The position numbers and the translations under genes were made by a program. A DNA stretch of 64,000 nt from Leucobacter sp. L43. Its GTDB lineage: Bacteria; Actinomycetota; Actinomycetes; Actinomycetales; Microbacteriaceae. Location of the stretch: positions 546,081 to 610,080 of the forward strand of contig NZ_JAENJG010000002.1 in assembly GCF_016597785.1 (NCBI RefSeq), given 5' to 3'. The notes beneath the pieces were generated by a model. That model was given only the letters and a program-made list of their open reading frames with translations. It had not been told where the DNA came from and did not search any database. Shown piece after piece: positions 1 through 8,816 of the stretch (positions are counted from its first letter, which is position 1; each line of letters starts with the position of its first letter).

Positions 1-1
1 C

Positions 2-1351
2 GCCTGGAGCGAAAGCACCCTCGAGAAGCTCGTCGGCTCCCAGCCGGAGCCACTGGTGAGCCGCATGCGGGTGACGCACTCGATGGTGCTCGGCGTCATC
101 GGGCGCGGAGAAGCCCGCGAGGGAGACGCGCTGCAGACGATGCGCACACTCGTCTTCGACAGCCACGAACCCCGCCCCGTGCAGTACGCCCATGCGCGCA
201 CCGCGATTGCCATCTTCCGTACGCTGCGACAAGGCGGCATCGTCGAAGTCCACGTCGATGAACGGGGTCAGCGCCTGCTGCGACTCACCGTCGATCTGCA
301 GTCCAACTTCGCGTTGAACCAGCCGCTCTCGCCGTTCGCGCTCGCAGCGATCGAACTCCTCGATCCCGAGTCCGAGACCTACGCCCTCGATGTGATCTCG
401 ATCATCGAGGCGACTCTTGAAGACCCTCGGGCCATCATCCGCGCGCAGGAGCACAAGGCTCGCGGAGAGGCCGTCGCGGCGATGAAGGCGGAGGGCATCG
501 AGTACGACGAGCGGATGGAACTGCTCGAGGCGGTCACGCACCCTCAACCGCTCAAGGAACTGCTCGACGAAGCCTTCACCGAGTACCTGAAGGAGGTACC
601 GTGGGCGCGCGACTTCGCGCTCCGCCCCAAGTCCGTCGTCCGAGACATGATCGAGCGCGCCTTCGGGTTCCGCGATCTCGTCTCGTTCTATCAGCTCGGC
701 CGGGCGGAGGGCGGAGTGCTGCGATACCTGAGCGACGCCTTCCGCGCCATCGAACGCACCGTGCCAGAGCAGGCGAAGAGCCCCGAGCTCGAGGAACTCA
801 TCGACTGGCTCGGCGAACTCGTGAGACAGGTCGACTCCAGCCTCATCGACGAGTGGGAAGCGCTCTCGAACCCCGACCCGGACGCGCACCGCAGGGCGCG
901 GGCCCTGCTCGGCCTCGATGTCGACGGAGCGGAAGCAGCCGTCGCGCTCGCTCCGCCGACACGATCGGTGCTCACCAACCAGCGCGCATTCCTCGTCATG
1001 TTGCGCAACGCACTCTTCAGGCGCGTCCAGGCGGCCGCCTTCGAGCGCTACGACGAACTGGCCGAACTCGACGCGGCTCGCGGCTTCGGCGAGCAGAAAT
1101 GGCGCGACGCCCTCGCCGGCTATTACGACGAGTACGACGACATCCGCGTCGACGCCGATGCGCGCGCGGCGTCCCTGCTCGAACTCGACCGGAGCAGCGC
1201 ACCCGAAGGGTTCTGGCGCTTCAGGCAAGTGCTGCTCGACCCGAACGGCGACCACGACTGGGCCATCGAAGGCTCTGTCGACCTCGCCGAATCCGAAGCA
1301 GAGGGCGAACCCGTCGTGCGCGTCGAGCGCGTCGGCCCGTTCGCCGGGTGA
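2..1351 (+). CDS. DEAD/DEAH-box (Ski2-like) helicase, DUF3516 C-terminal part, 5' truncated by window edge
   Basis: The reading frame is open from the first complete codon, so the ATP-binding domains lie left of the window and only the last ~449 residues are seen. The visible N-terminus (WSESTLEKLV, then VSRMRVTHSMVLGVI) is the post-helicase region of Ski2/Mtr4-like enzymes. The rest (TYALDVISIIEATLEDPRAI, PKSVVRDMIERAFGF, LVRQVDSSLIDEWEAL) matches my recollection of DUF3516, a C-terminal domain found on actinobacterial DEAD/DEAH helicases. The role is presumed RNA or DNA unwinding; the physiological substrate is not known to me. No downstream gene is coupled to it: 144 bp separate it from the epimerase gene. 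Confidence 0.8.
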   Translation, partial: AWSESTLEKLVGSQPEPLVSRMRVTHSMVLGVIGRGEAREGDALQTMRTLVFDSHEPRPVQYAHARTAIAIFRTLRQGGIVEVHVDERGQRLLRLTVDLQSNFALNQPLSPFALAAIELLDPESETYALDVISIIEATLEDPRAIIRAQEHKARGEAVAAMKAEGIEYDERMELLEAVTHPQPLKELLDEAFTEYLKEVPWARDFALRPKSVVRDMIERAFGFRDLVSFYQLGRAEGGVLRYLSDAFRAIERTVPEQAKSPELEELIDWLGELVRQVDSSLIDEWEALSNPDPDAHRRARALLGLDVDGAEAAVALAPPTRSVLTNQRAFLVMLRNALFRRVQAAAFERYDELAELDAARGFGEQKWRDALAGYYDEYDDIRVDADARAASLLELDRSSAPEGFWRFRQVLLDPNGDHDWAIEGSVDLAESEAEGEPVVRVERVGPFAG

Positions 1352-1495
1352 CCGCCCGGCGGCTCGCGCACAGTGATCTCGAGCCGCCTTCGGAGAGCCG
1401 CACCGGCGACGCCCAGGCGCGGCACGCCGGGCCTGCCCCGATGGAAGCCCCTGTAGCCCTAGAATCGGACCAATTGTCTAGAGGGGGGCCTCATT

Positions 1496-2773
1496 GTGAT
1501 TCCGTTTGCAGAGCGTACTCGGGTACTCGTCGTCATCGGCACGCGCCCGGAGGCGATCAAGATGATCCCGGTCATCCGCGCCTTGCAGGATTCGGGAACG
1601 TTTCGGCCGGTGGTGATCGCCACGGGTCAGCACACGAATCTCGTCGACGACCTCCTCCGCCAATCGGGCATGCGCGTCGACGCCAACCTGCGCGCGAGCG
1701 AGATCGTCGACGGTGTTCGCCCCACACTCAACGAGATGTTCGCGAGAGTGATGACCGGCATCGACCGCATCTGGTCAAACCAGGAAGTCGAAGATCGCTT
1801 CCGCGCCGACGGACGACGCGAGGTTGCCGGAGCCGTCGCCTGCCTCGTGCACGGCGATACGAGCTCAGCGGCCGCCGCCGCCCTCGCAGCGTTCAATCTG
1901 CAGATCCCCGTCGTGCACGTGGAAGCGGGATTGCGCACATCGAACCTCCTCGCGCCATTCCCGGAGGAAGGCAACCGGCAGTTGATCTCGCGCATCGCCG
2001 CGCTGCACCTTGCACCCACGACCACGAACAAGATGAATCTCGTGCGCGAAGGCGTCGACTACGACCGCGTCCTGGTGACGGGGAACACCTCGATCGACAT
2101 GCTGCGCTGGGCCTCCACCTGGGAGGGCGGATTCGGTCCTGGGCTCGAGGCGCTGGACACGCAGCCCAGGCCGCGCATCGTGCTCGTCACCGCTCACCGA
2201 CGCGAGAACTGGGGGAAGGGGCTCGAGAACATCGCGACAGCCGTGCGCATCCTCGCCGGCCAGCACCCCGAGACGCAGTTCGCTGTTCCGATGCACCCCA
2301 ATCCTGTCGCTCGGCAACCACTGCTCGATGCGCTCGGCGCGGTGTCGAACGTGCACCTGGTGGAGCCGCGCGACTATCTCGACTTCGCCCGGCTGATGGA
2401 CGCCGCCCACCTGATCATCACGGACTCGGGCGGAGTGCAAGAAGAAGCACCGGCACTCGGCACCCCCGTGCTCGTCGCACGCGAGACCACGGAGCGCGAA
2501 GAGGGGGTGCAGGCCGGCACACTCACCCTCGTGGGAACGGATGTCGATCGGATCGTGACCGAGGCGACCCGCCTGCTGACCGATGAGCTGGAGTACGCCC
2601 GCCGGTCGGCGCGCGCCAATCCGTACGGCGATGGGCTCGCATCGGAGCGCATCGTGCAGGCGCTCGACCACATTCTTCGCGGTGGTGAACCTGCCAAGGA
2701 GGTGTCGGGAAACGAACTGCGGGAAGCCGTGCGGCGACGCCTCGGCCTGCAGGCGGGCGAGATTCATGCCTGA
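1496..2773 (+). CDS. wecB: UDP-N-acetylglucosamine 2-epimerase (non-hydrolysing)
   Basis: This 425-residue cytoplasmic enzyme interconverts UDP-GlcNAc and UDP-ManNAc. Diagnostic segments are the N-terminal VVIGTRPEAIKMIPV, VHGDTSSA, HVEAGLRT, the PEEGNR segment, TAHRRENWGKG and TDSGGVQEEAP near the C-terminus; length is usual for the family. The start is a GTG after a GAGGGGGG ribosome-binding site; a TAGAAT -10-like box at 1460-1465 leaves a leader of about 25-30 nt. Its stop overlaps the start of the next gene by 8 bp, so the two are translationally coupled. Together they suggest a surface or wall polysaccharide containing ManNAc or a derivative; that last step is inference. Confidence 0.92.
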   Translation: MIPFAERTRVLVVIGTRPEAIKMIPVIRALQDSGTFRPVVIATGQHTNLVDDLLRQSGMRVDANLRASEIVDGVRPTLNEMFARVMTGIDRIWSNQEVEDRFRADGRREVAGAVACLVHGDTSSAAAAALAAFNLQIPVVHVEAGLRTSNLLAPFPEEGNRQLISRIAALHLAPTTTNKMNLVREGVDYDRVLVTGNTSIDMLRWASTWEGGFGPGLEALDTQPRPRIVLVTAHRRENWGKGLENIATAVRILAGQHPETQFAVPMHPNPVARQPLLDALGAVSNVHLVEPRDYLDFARLMDAAHLIITDSGGVQEEAPALGTPVLVARETTEREEGVQAGTLTLVGTDVDRIVTEATRLLTDELEYARRSARANPYGDGLASERIVQALDHILRGGEPAKEVSGNELREAVRRRLGLQAGEIHA

Positions 2774-4241
2774 ACCCGTTCTGCCCGCCGGGGCCGCGCT
2801 CGTCCCAGCCGTGGTGCTGCAGATCGTCGTTGGCATCGTGGATCCCGGGACGGAGATCGTCACCGAGGTCATCGACTACCTCTTCCACATGTACGACGGC
2901 ATGCCGCTCTGGGCGCTGCCCGTCTTCCTCATCGCTCTCGTGCTGATCATCGCGAGTTTCGTCTCGCTCATCGTGCTCATTGCGCGAGCTCGCAGGCAGC
3001 GCCGGTTGGCCCGGCGCGGTCCGCAGACGCGTGAGGATTCCTCCGAGGCGGAGTTTCTCTGGGTGTACATGGTGCCCGCCTTGAACGAGGAGGTGACGAT
3101 CACGGACTCTGTGTCGCGCCTTCTGGAGATCGAGGTGACGAACAAGTCGATCCTCGTCATCAACGACGGGTCGGACGATGCGACGGGCGATATTCTCGCG
3201 AACATCGACGCCCCCGAGTTGACGGTGCTCACACGAGTCGCGCCGAACGCGCGTCAGGGCAAGTCCGAGGCTTTGAACGATGCCTGGCGCTACCTGCATC
3301 GCGTGGTCATCGGGCAGGGGTCGTTCGCTGGATGGGATCCGCAGCGCGTCATCGTGACGATCGTCGATGCGGACGGTCGACTCGACCGCAAAGCCTGGAG
3401 AGCGGCGGAGATCTTCGATGCCGACGACCTGTGCGGCGGAGTGCAGTCGCAGGTGCGAATCTACAATCGCTCGACCTTTCTCACCTGGTCGCAGGACCTC
3501 GAGTTCGGCGTCTTCGGCTCCGTGTTTCAGTTGGGACGCATGGGATGGGGCACCGCGAACATGGGCGGAAACGGGCAGTTCAATCGTCTTGCAGCGCTCG
3601 ACTCCGTCGCGGTGGAGGATGCGCATGGCCAGGTTGGCCCGTGGAAAGCCGGCCGTTTGACGGAGGATCAGGACATCGGGCTGCGCATGATCCATGCGGG
3701 ATGGCGAGGCGCGCAATCGGGCGACATCGTCATCGAACAACAAGGACTGAGCTCGCTCCGCGCCCTGTATCGGCAGCGCACGCGTTGGGCGCAGGGCGCT
3801 TGGCAGGTGCTCGACCTCCTTCCCGAGAGCGTCGGCAACCGGCGATTGTCGTTCGCGGCGCGCTGCGATCAGCTGTGGTACTTGCTGACGCCTCTGATTC
3901 AGGCGTGGGTCGGCCTATCCGTGCTGCTGAGCGTCGTGTTCCTCGCCGTCGGAATCGTTGTTCCTGATGGCTCGATCGTCATCCTGGTGCTGTTCTACGT
4001 GTTCTCGGCGACGCCGGGCATCGCCGGGGTGCTGTTCGCGCGTCCTCCGCAGGGACTGCTCTCGGTTCTCAGAAACCTCTTGCTGGCTCACGCGTATCTC
4101 ATCTACTCGTGGCTGATCTTCCCCGTCGTCTATCGGTCGCTGATACGTCAGCTGACCGGGCGCAACAGCTGGGCGAAAACGAAACGTGAGGCGATCGAGC
4201 CAGCATCCGCAGAGGGCGTGCCGGGCGACGGCGCAGCCTGA
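2766..4241 (+). CDS. Membrane-bound processive family 2 glycosyltransferase
   Basis: The protein has 491 residues. Two N-terminal hydrophobic stretches (about 8-25 and 46-72) precede a GT-A domain with MVPALNEE, INDGSDDATG, DAD at 201-203, TED at 299-301 and the processivity signature QRTRW at 337-341. At least four membrane helices follow from about residue 380. This is the architecture of cellulose/hyaluronan/poly-GlcNAc synthases and related polymerases. The ATG at 2766 overlaps the end of wecB, and longer upstream frames lie inside wecB and are not credible. By context it may use UDP-ManNAc or UDP-GlcNAc to build a polysaccharide; the polymer cannot be named from sequence. Confidence 0.88.
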   Translation: MPEPVLPAGAALVPAVVLQIVVGIVDPGTEIVTEVIDYLFHMYDGMPLWALPVFLIALVLIIASFVSLIVLIARARRQRRLARRGPQTREDSSEAEFLWVYMVPALNEEVTITDSVSRLLEIEVTNKSILVINDGSDDATGDILANIDAPELTVLTRVAPNARQGKSEALNDAWRYLHRVVIGQGSFAGWDPQRVIVTIVDADGRLDRKAWRAAEIFDADDLCGGVQSQVRIYNRSTFLTWSQDLEFGVFGSVFQLGRMGWGTANMGGNGQFNRLAALDSVAVEDAHGQVGPWKAGRLTEDQDIGLRMIHAGWRGAQSGDIVIEQQGLSSLRALYRQRTRWAQGAWQVLDLLPESVGNRRLSFAARCDQLWYLLTPLIQAWVGLSVLLSVVFLAVGIVVPDGSIVILVLFYVFSATPGIAGVLFARPPQGLLSVLRNLLLAHAYLIYSWLIFPVVYRSLIRQLTGRNSWAKTKREAIEPASAEGVPGDGAA

Positions 4242-4251
4242 CCCCGCGGGA

Positions 4252-4638
4252 TCACCCAGTCTCAGCGCTCCGACCCGCGTCGGCCAGTATCTGTGCAGCA
4301 CGGTCGTCGCTGACGCCGAGCGCCCGCAGCCGTTCGACGGCTCCGAGTGCGATACCCCGCGCCGCTGCTTCGACGGGATCGTCGCCCAGCGACACGAAAG
4401 TGCCCGCTCGGCCGCGTCCCTCGATCACTCCGGTCGCTTCGAGGGCTCGGTAGGCCGACGCGACCGTGTTCGCAGCGAGCCCCAGGTGCGCGGCCAACCC
4501 GCGAACCGTCGGGAGCTTCGCGCCCGGCGCGAGGCGGCCCTGGGAGATCGCTCGCACCACCCCATCGTGGAGTTGGCGGTACGGCGGCTCGGGTGATCCG
4601 GGGTCGATGACGAAGAGGTCGAGTGCGGCGTCGCTCAT
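4252..4638 (-). CDS. Short GntR-family (YtrA-like) transcriptional regulator
   Basis: The 128-residue protein has one N-terminal GntR winged helix (PPYRQLHDGVVRAISQGRL, LPTVRGLAAHLGLAANTVA, YRALEATGVIEGRGRAGTFV) followed by only ~45 residues of helix, which is the layout of the YtrA subgroup rather than of FadR or HutC types. YtrA-like regulators commonly govern ABC transporter operons, and an ABC ATPase/permease pair lies two genes away beyond ppx. The message is probably leaderless: TAGCCT sits exactly 6 nt before the ATG. The gene is convergent with the glycosyltransferase, its stop only 10 bp away, and divergent from ppx with 66 bp between start codons. Confidence 0.85.
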   Translation of the reverse strand: MSDAALDLFVIDPGSPEPPYRQLHDGVVRAISQGRLAPGAKLPTVRGLAAHLGLAANTVASAYRALEATGVIEGRGRAGTFVSLGDDPVEAAARGIALGAVERLRALGVSDDRAAQILADAGRSAETG

Positions 4639-4644
4639 ACCGTC

Positions 4645-4650
4645 AGGCTA
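4645..4650 (-). promoter_or_regulatory. -10 box of leaderless gntR-type gene
   Basis: TAGCCT on the minus strand ends 6 nt before the ATG at 4638, placing the transcription start at or next to the start codon. No -35 match is convincing. Confidence 0.5.
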
Positions 4651-4692
4651 GCGGGGGGAACGGGCGCGCGTCATCGCGGCTGCGAATCCCAC

Positions 4693-4698
4693 TAGAAT
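4693..4698 (+). promoter_or_regulatory. -10 box of leaderless ppx
   Basis: TAGAAT ends 6 nt before the ATG at 4705 and there is no Shine-Dalgarno sequence in between, so a leaderless transcript is expected. Confidence 0.6.
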
Positions 4699-4704
4699 CG
4701 CCCC

Positions 4705-5664
4705 ATGCGTCTTGGAGTGATCGACGTCGGATCAAACACCGTCCACCTGCTCGTCGTCGACGCCCATCCGGGCGCGAGCCCTGTGCCGTTCCACTCGCAG
4801 CGCTCGGTGCTGCGGCTCATGCGCTACCTCGACGCCGACGGCGCCATCGCCGAGGAAGGCGTGGTGCGGATCGTCGAAGCGATTCGTGAATGCGCCGAGA
4901 TCGCGCGGGAGATCGGCGTCGACGACCTGATCTCGACGGCGACGAGCGCGATCCGCGAAGCGGCGAACGGCGAGGACGTGCTGGCGCGCGTCACCCGCGA
5001 GACGGGCATCGTGCTGCACGTGCTGTCGGGGGAGGATGAGGCGCGTATCACCATGCTGGCGGTGCGTCGGTGGCTGGGCTGGTCAGCTGGAGAAGTGCTG
5101 CTGTTCGACATCGGCGGCGGTTCCTTCGAGATCGCTCAGGGCGCCGATGAGTACCCCGATGTGCAGGTGTCGCTGCCGCTCGGCGCCGGGCGATCCACCA
5201 TCAACTTCCTCGCCGAGGATCCGCCCTCGCGCGAAGCGGTCTCCCGCTTGCGCGCCCACGCTCGAGCCGAGTTCACGAGGGTGCGCGACGAGCTCTTCGC
5301 CGACCGTCCTCGCCCCAAGCGCGTGGTCGGCACGTCGAAGACGATCCGCTCACTCGCCCGGCTCGTCGGGGGTCCCTCCGATCCGGTGACGGGAGACCTC
5401 GCGCAGTTGCACTATGTCGGCCTGCGCGAATGGGAGCCCTCCCTGCGCGAGATGCCCGGCGCGGTGCGGGAGTACCTGCCTGGAATCACTCCGGAGCGCG
5501 GCTACCAGATCATGGCCGGTGCCGTGGTGCTGCGCACCGCGATGAAGGTGTTCGAAGTCGAGACGCTCACGATCTCGCCGTGGGCGCTGCGCGAGGGGAT
5601 CGTGCTGCGATACATCGACGCGCTCGACGGCCGCGGCGCCGAGCCGGTGCGCTCCGAGGCCTGA
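4705..5664 (+). CDS. ppx: Ppx/GppA-family exopolyphosphatase (short form)
   Basis: The 319-residue protein is a two-lobed ASKHA-fold phosphatase that removes terminal phosphate from polyphosphate or pppGpp. It shows the first phosphate motif at the N-terminus (GVIDVGSNTVHLLVVD), STATSAIREAANG, and the second phosphate motif LLFDIGGGSFE near residues 132-142. It lacks the C-terminal HD-like extension of E. coli Ppx and GppA (about 500 residues), as do short mycobacterial Ppx1-like proteins. Which substrate it prefers cannot be read from sequence. Transcription is likely leaderless from TAGAAT at 4693. Confidence 0.88.
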   Translation: MRLGVIDVGSNTVHLLVVDAHPGASPVPFHSQRSVLRLMRYLDADGAIAEEGVVRIVEAIRECAEIAREIGVDDLISTATSAIREAANGEDVLARVTRETGIVLHVLSGEDEARITMLAVRRWLGWSAGEVLLFDIGGGSFEIAQGADEYPDVQVSLPLGAGRSTINFLAEDPPSREAVSRLRAHARAEFTRVRDELFADRPRPKRVVGTSKTIRSLARLVGGPSDPVTGDLAQLHYVGLREWEPSLREMPGAVREYLPGITPERGYQIMAGAVVLRTAMKVFEVETLTISPWALREGIVLRYIDALDGRGAEPVRSEA

Positions 5665-5838
5665 ACCGGTGAGTCGCCGGACGAGGTGTCTCGCCGGAGT
5701 CTCGGCCCGTCGTGCGTCGAGAGCGCAGTCGAGGTCCATCGCGCGCCGACCCGGATGCCGAACTGCGCGTTCGTCCGACGTGCCGCGCAGAACCGGTCGA
5801 GAGATCCGACTCGGGCCCGCGTTTGCGAAGATGGACGC

Positions 5839-6468
5839 ATGATCGTCGTTCAGGATGCCGAGGTTCGGGAGCGCGAGGTGACGCTGCTGAGTCCCACCTC
5901 GTTCGCAGCGGCGGGCGGTGACGCCGTGGTCGTGCGCGGAGCGAACGGATCGGGGAAGTCGACGCTGCTCCGACTGGTCGCAGGCCTGAGGTCGCCGTCG
6001 AGCGGCACAGTGAGCATCGACGGGCGCGACGCCGCGTCCCGCGACCCGCACACTCGGCGCAGCGTCGCGGCCATGATCGGGATGCCGCCGCTCGCGCCCG
6101 ACCTCACGGTGCGCGATCATGTGCTGCTCGTCGCGACGACGTGGTCCGCGTCGGGCCGGGACGCCGAGCGGCTGACCTGCCGCGTGCTCGATGAGCTCGA
6201 CTTGAGCCCCCTCGCCACACGGTTCCCGCACGAACTCTCGTCGGGGCAGACGCAGCTCTTCGGGCTCGCCCTCGTGCTCGCCCGCCCGTCTGACGCACTC
6301 GTGCTCGACGAACCCGAGCAGCGGCTGGATGTCGATCGCATCGGACTGGTTGTCGGCGCCGTCAATCGGCGCCGCGAGTCTGGTGCTGCGGTCGTGGTGG
6401 CGACGCACAGCGACGTGCTCGAAGCCGGCATCGGGGGCCGTACCCTCTGGCTGCAGGGCGCCGCATGA
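5839..6468 (+). CDS. ABC transporter ATP-binding protein
   Basis: This 209-residue nucleotide-binding subunit has Walker A GANGSGKST (about 34-42), signature LSSGQTQLF (about 134), Walker B ALVLDEPEQ and the H-loop segment VVATHSD. It is shorter than most such subunits. I start it at the ATG at 5839 because the residues upstream (from 5686) look non-coding and a GAAGAT -10-like box lies 6 nt before this ATG. Its TGA overlaps the ATG of the next gene (ATGA), so the pair forms one transporter; the substrate is unknown. Confidence 0.85.
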   Translation: MIVVQDAEVREREVTLLSPTSFAAAGGDAVVVRGANGSGKSTLLRLVAGLRSPSSGTVSIDGRDAASRDPHTRRSVAAMIGMPPLAPDLTVRDHVLLVATTWSASGRDAERLTCRVLDELDLSPLATRFPHELSSGQTQLFGLALVLARPSDALVLDEPEQRLDVDRIGLVVGAVNRRRESGAAVVVATHSDVLEAGIGGRTLWLQGAA

Positions 6469-8045
6469 GATACCGCCCGGCTCGCGCCGCCCTCGCCATC
6501 TGGAACGCCTCGCACGCTCGTTCGCCCAGCGACCGGCGCTACGCCGGTTACCTCGGCGTGATGGTCGCGATCGCGTTCGTCGCCCCCGCGGTGCGCGCGC
6601 TCTGGGGTGCTGTCTCGCAGCCGCACGTGCTGCACGCGCTCGTGGCGCCGGAGGCTCCGCTGGTCGGCGGGCTCTGCGTCGCCGGCCTGTGGGTCTTCGC
6701 GCTGCTCTTCGGCGGTCTCCGCGGCCCGGCACTGCGTCCGCCTCTGCTCACGTACACCTTTGCGCGCAGTGAGCTGTCGCGCATTTCGGCATTCGGCGGC
6801 AGCGTCGTGCGGGCGGGTGCCGCGCTCACTGCGACGACCGCGATGGTCGGCGCAGCGCTCGGAACGCTGCTCGGCGTGGCGCGCGGGGTGACGCTCCTCG
6901 ACCTGTTCGCGGTCGCCTCTCTGGGTGTGTGCATCGGCGCCTGCGTCGGCGTCATCGCTACGCTGGCCTGGCTCACCGGGCAAGCGGTACCGCGGGGGGC
7001 GAGTGCTTCGTCCGCAGCTCTGGCGATCCTCACGGGCATCACGATCGCGTTTCCCTCGCTGACTCCTTTCACGCCGTGGGGATGGGTCGCCGCGCTCTGG
7101 CGCGAGGCGGCGCTTTCCGCGGGGGAACTCTCCGTCGGCGCGTCCTGGCTCGTGCCGCTCACCCTGCTCTGCGCGCTCGCCCTCGTGCTCATGTCGATCG
7201 CTCCGACGCTCTTCGCGCGACTGGACACTCAGGTGCTCGAGTCGCAGGCCGCGAGATGGGCGGCCTCCGCGGTGCACGCGTACGGCATGGATTTCAACGC
7301 CTCGCTGTCGACCTACCGCGGCAGCCCCTGGGCCGGAAGGCGTGTTCGTGCGGTGCGCGCGGGCCCACGCGGGAGACGCGGAGTCGCACTCGCACGGACA
7401 TTCCTGATCCGCGACGTACTCGGTGCCGCGCGGACGCCGGGACGACTGACCGGGGGCGCGGTCGGCGTCGCCGCTGCCAGCGTCGCAGTGACGCTCGCGA
7501 GCAGCGCGACGGAGCCCGGCGTCGGGTTCGGGGTACTCAGCGCCCTCGCCGCAGTGCTCGCCTTCGGCGCGCTCGGTCCGTTCACCGACGGCGTTCGTCA
7601 CGCCGCGGCTGTCTCCGCCGATCTGCCCATCTACGGTGTCGGCGACGCCCACCTGCTCGTACTGCACACCGTTTTCCCGGTGCTCGCCGTGCTGATGATC
7701 GGCGTGATCGCGGCCTCCATCTCAGCATTCCTGCTCGGAGCGCCGCCGCTCGCCGCGGTGCTCGGCTCCGCCATCGTCGGAATGTGCGCCGTGCTCGCGC
7801 GGGTGAGCAACGCACTGAAAGGTCCGCTGCCGCTGCGGCTGCTCGCTCCGATTCCCACCCCGGAGGGCGACCTGAGCGGTGCGATGCGCTTCGTCTGGTC
7901 GATCGACGGCGTGGTGCTCGTCGCACTGGTCGGTGCGACGGCGCCGCTCGCGTTGATCGCGCCGGCGTGGTGCATCGCCGCGTGCTCCCTGCTGGCCGCC
8001 GTCTGCGCTGCGCGCTGGAGAGGCCGGCGAACGGTCGCGGGCTGA
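6465..8045 (+). CDS. Polytopic membrane protein, partner of the preceding ABC ATPase
   Basis: The 526-residue protein is strongly hydrophobic, with roughly 10-12 predicted transmembrane segments and a basic cytoplasmic stretch near residues 285-310. It overlaps the ATPase gene by 4 bp. I recognise no named permease family; size and coupling are like the large permease-type partners found beside stand-alone ATPases in actinobacteria. An exporter role is plausible since no solute-binding protein gene is nearby, but this is inference. The nearby GntR/YtrA-like gene at 4252 is a candidate regulator. Confidence 0.75.
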   Translation: MRYRPARAALAIWNASHARSPSDRRYAGYLGVMVAIAFVAPAVRALWGAVSQPHVLHALVAPEAPLVGGLCVAGLWVFALLFGGLRGPALRPPLLTYTFARSELSRISAFGGSVVRAGAALTATTAMVGAALGTLLGVARGVTLLDLFAVASLGVCIGACVGVIATLAWLTGQAVPRGASASSAALAILTGITIAFPSLTPFTPWGWVAALWREAALSAGELSVGASWLVPLTLLCALALVLMSIAPTLFARLDTQVLESQAARWAASAVHAYGMDFNASLSTYRGSPWAGRRVRAVRAGPRGRRGVALARTFLIRDVLGAARTPGRLTGGAVGVAAASVAVTLASSATEPGVGFGVLSALAAVLAFGALGPFTDGVRHAAAVSADLPIYGVGDAHLLVLHTVFPVLAVLMIGVIAASISAFLLGAPPLAAVLGSAIVGMCAVLARVSNALKGPLPLRLLAPIPTPEGDLSGAMRFVWSIDGVVLVALVGATAPLALIAPAWCIAACSLLAAVCAARWRGRRTVAG

Positions 8046-8105
8046 GGTCTTGGGGTCGGGAACGAGCATGAGCGCTCGGCTGGAGCGCCCGCGCTGGCGC
8101 ACCGG

Positions 8106-8816
8106 CTAGGACTGTGCTGCATGTGATGCGGATGTGCCTTCGAGGTGGGGCCGTGCCGCTTCGAGCATGGCGCGCGGTTCGTCAGCCCAGAAGCGCACGA
8201 TCCGTGCCGTTTCGGTCGCATCCGGGAGTCGCACCTCGACTGGGTGCTTGAGCACGATCTCGAGGTTCGTCTCGTTCTGCACGCGCAGATGGAGGATCCG
8301 GCCGCGGTCGCTGTTCGTGAATCTGGGCGGCTTCGGCGGAGGGTGCGCAACATCGGCGACGATGGCCACGGAGTGAATATCGCTCCAACTCAGATCGAGA
8401 CCGAGCTGCGGCCCCTCCTGCACGCGGATCCCGCCGGGGGCGACGGTGTGCGGGCGCGTGATGAACCCGAGGAGCAGGCCGATCATCCACATGAGTCCCC
8501 AGATGCCCGCTGCGAGCAGCGTGATGCGAATCACCGGCCAGGGGCGGGCGATGAGATCGAGGATCGGGATCTCCACTGCCGAGAGCACGATGAAGATGAC
8601 GAGGATCGAGCGAATCGGAGCGTGATACGCGAACGCGACCCCGCCCTTCGGGGCGCGCGGCCGTCGCGCCGCGAAGCGCCACAGGCTGCTCCAGACTCCG
8701 ACCTCCCAGCGCCAGGCCTGCCGGGCGAGCCGTGCGAGACGTGTGCGCAGGCGATTGGACGAACGTGCGTCGGATCGTGGGGGCGTCGCCGGTGTCGAGT
8801 CTTCTGGCTGTGTCAC
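8106..8816 (-). CDS. Two-helix membrane protein of unknown function
   Basis: This is a 236-residue protein starting at a GTG that overlaps the stop of marR (GTGA). An N-terminal basic cytoplasmic segment (about 1-65) is followed by two hydrophobic helices (about 72-125: ILVIFIVLSAVEIPIL and LLAAGIWGLMWMIGLLLGF). A C-terminal soluble domain of about 110 residues follows, with alternating beta-like segments (GGIRVQEGPQLGLDLSWSDI) that resemble a PH-like fold. I do not recognise the family. Strict coupling to marR suggests a shared function or regulation. Confidence 0.7.
   Translation of the reverse strand: MTQPEDSTPATPPRSDARSSNRLRTRLARLARQAWRWEVGVWSSLWRFAARRPRAPKGGVAFAYHAPIRSILVIFIVLSAVEIPILDLIARPWPVIRITLLAAGIWGLMWMIGLLLGFITRPHTVAPGGIRVQEGPQLGLDLSWSDIHSVAIVADVAHPPPKPPRFTNSDRGRILHLRVQNETNLEIVLKHPVEVRLPDATETARIVRFWADEPRAMLEAARPHLEGTSASHAAQS

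Noticed and set aside
2..1351. Wadjet-type JetA (DUF3375) as identity of the truncated first gene
   Set aside because: The sequence upstream of the DUF region (STLEKLV, MRVTHSM) is helicase-like and the remainder matches DUF3516 rather than DUF3375; no jetB, jetC or jetD gene follows.
5686..5838. N-terminal extension of the ABC ATPase
   Set aside because: The residues encoded here have no ABC-like content, and the ATG at 5839 gives the usual beginning of such a subunit with a -10-like box in front.
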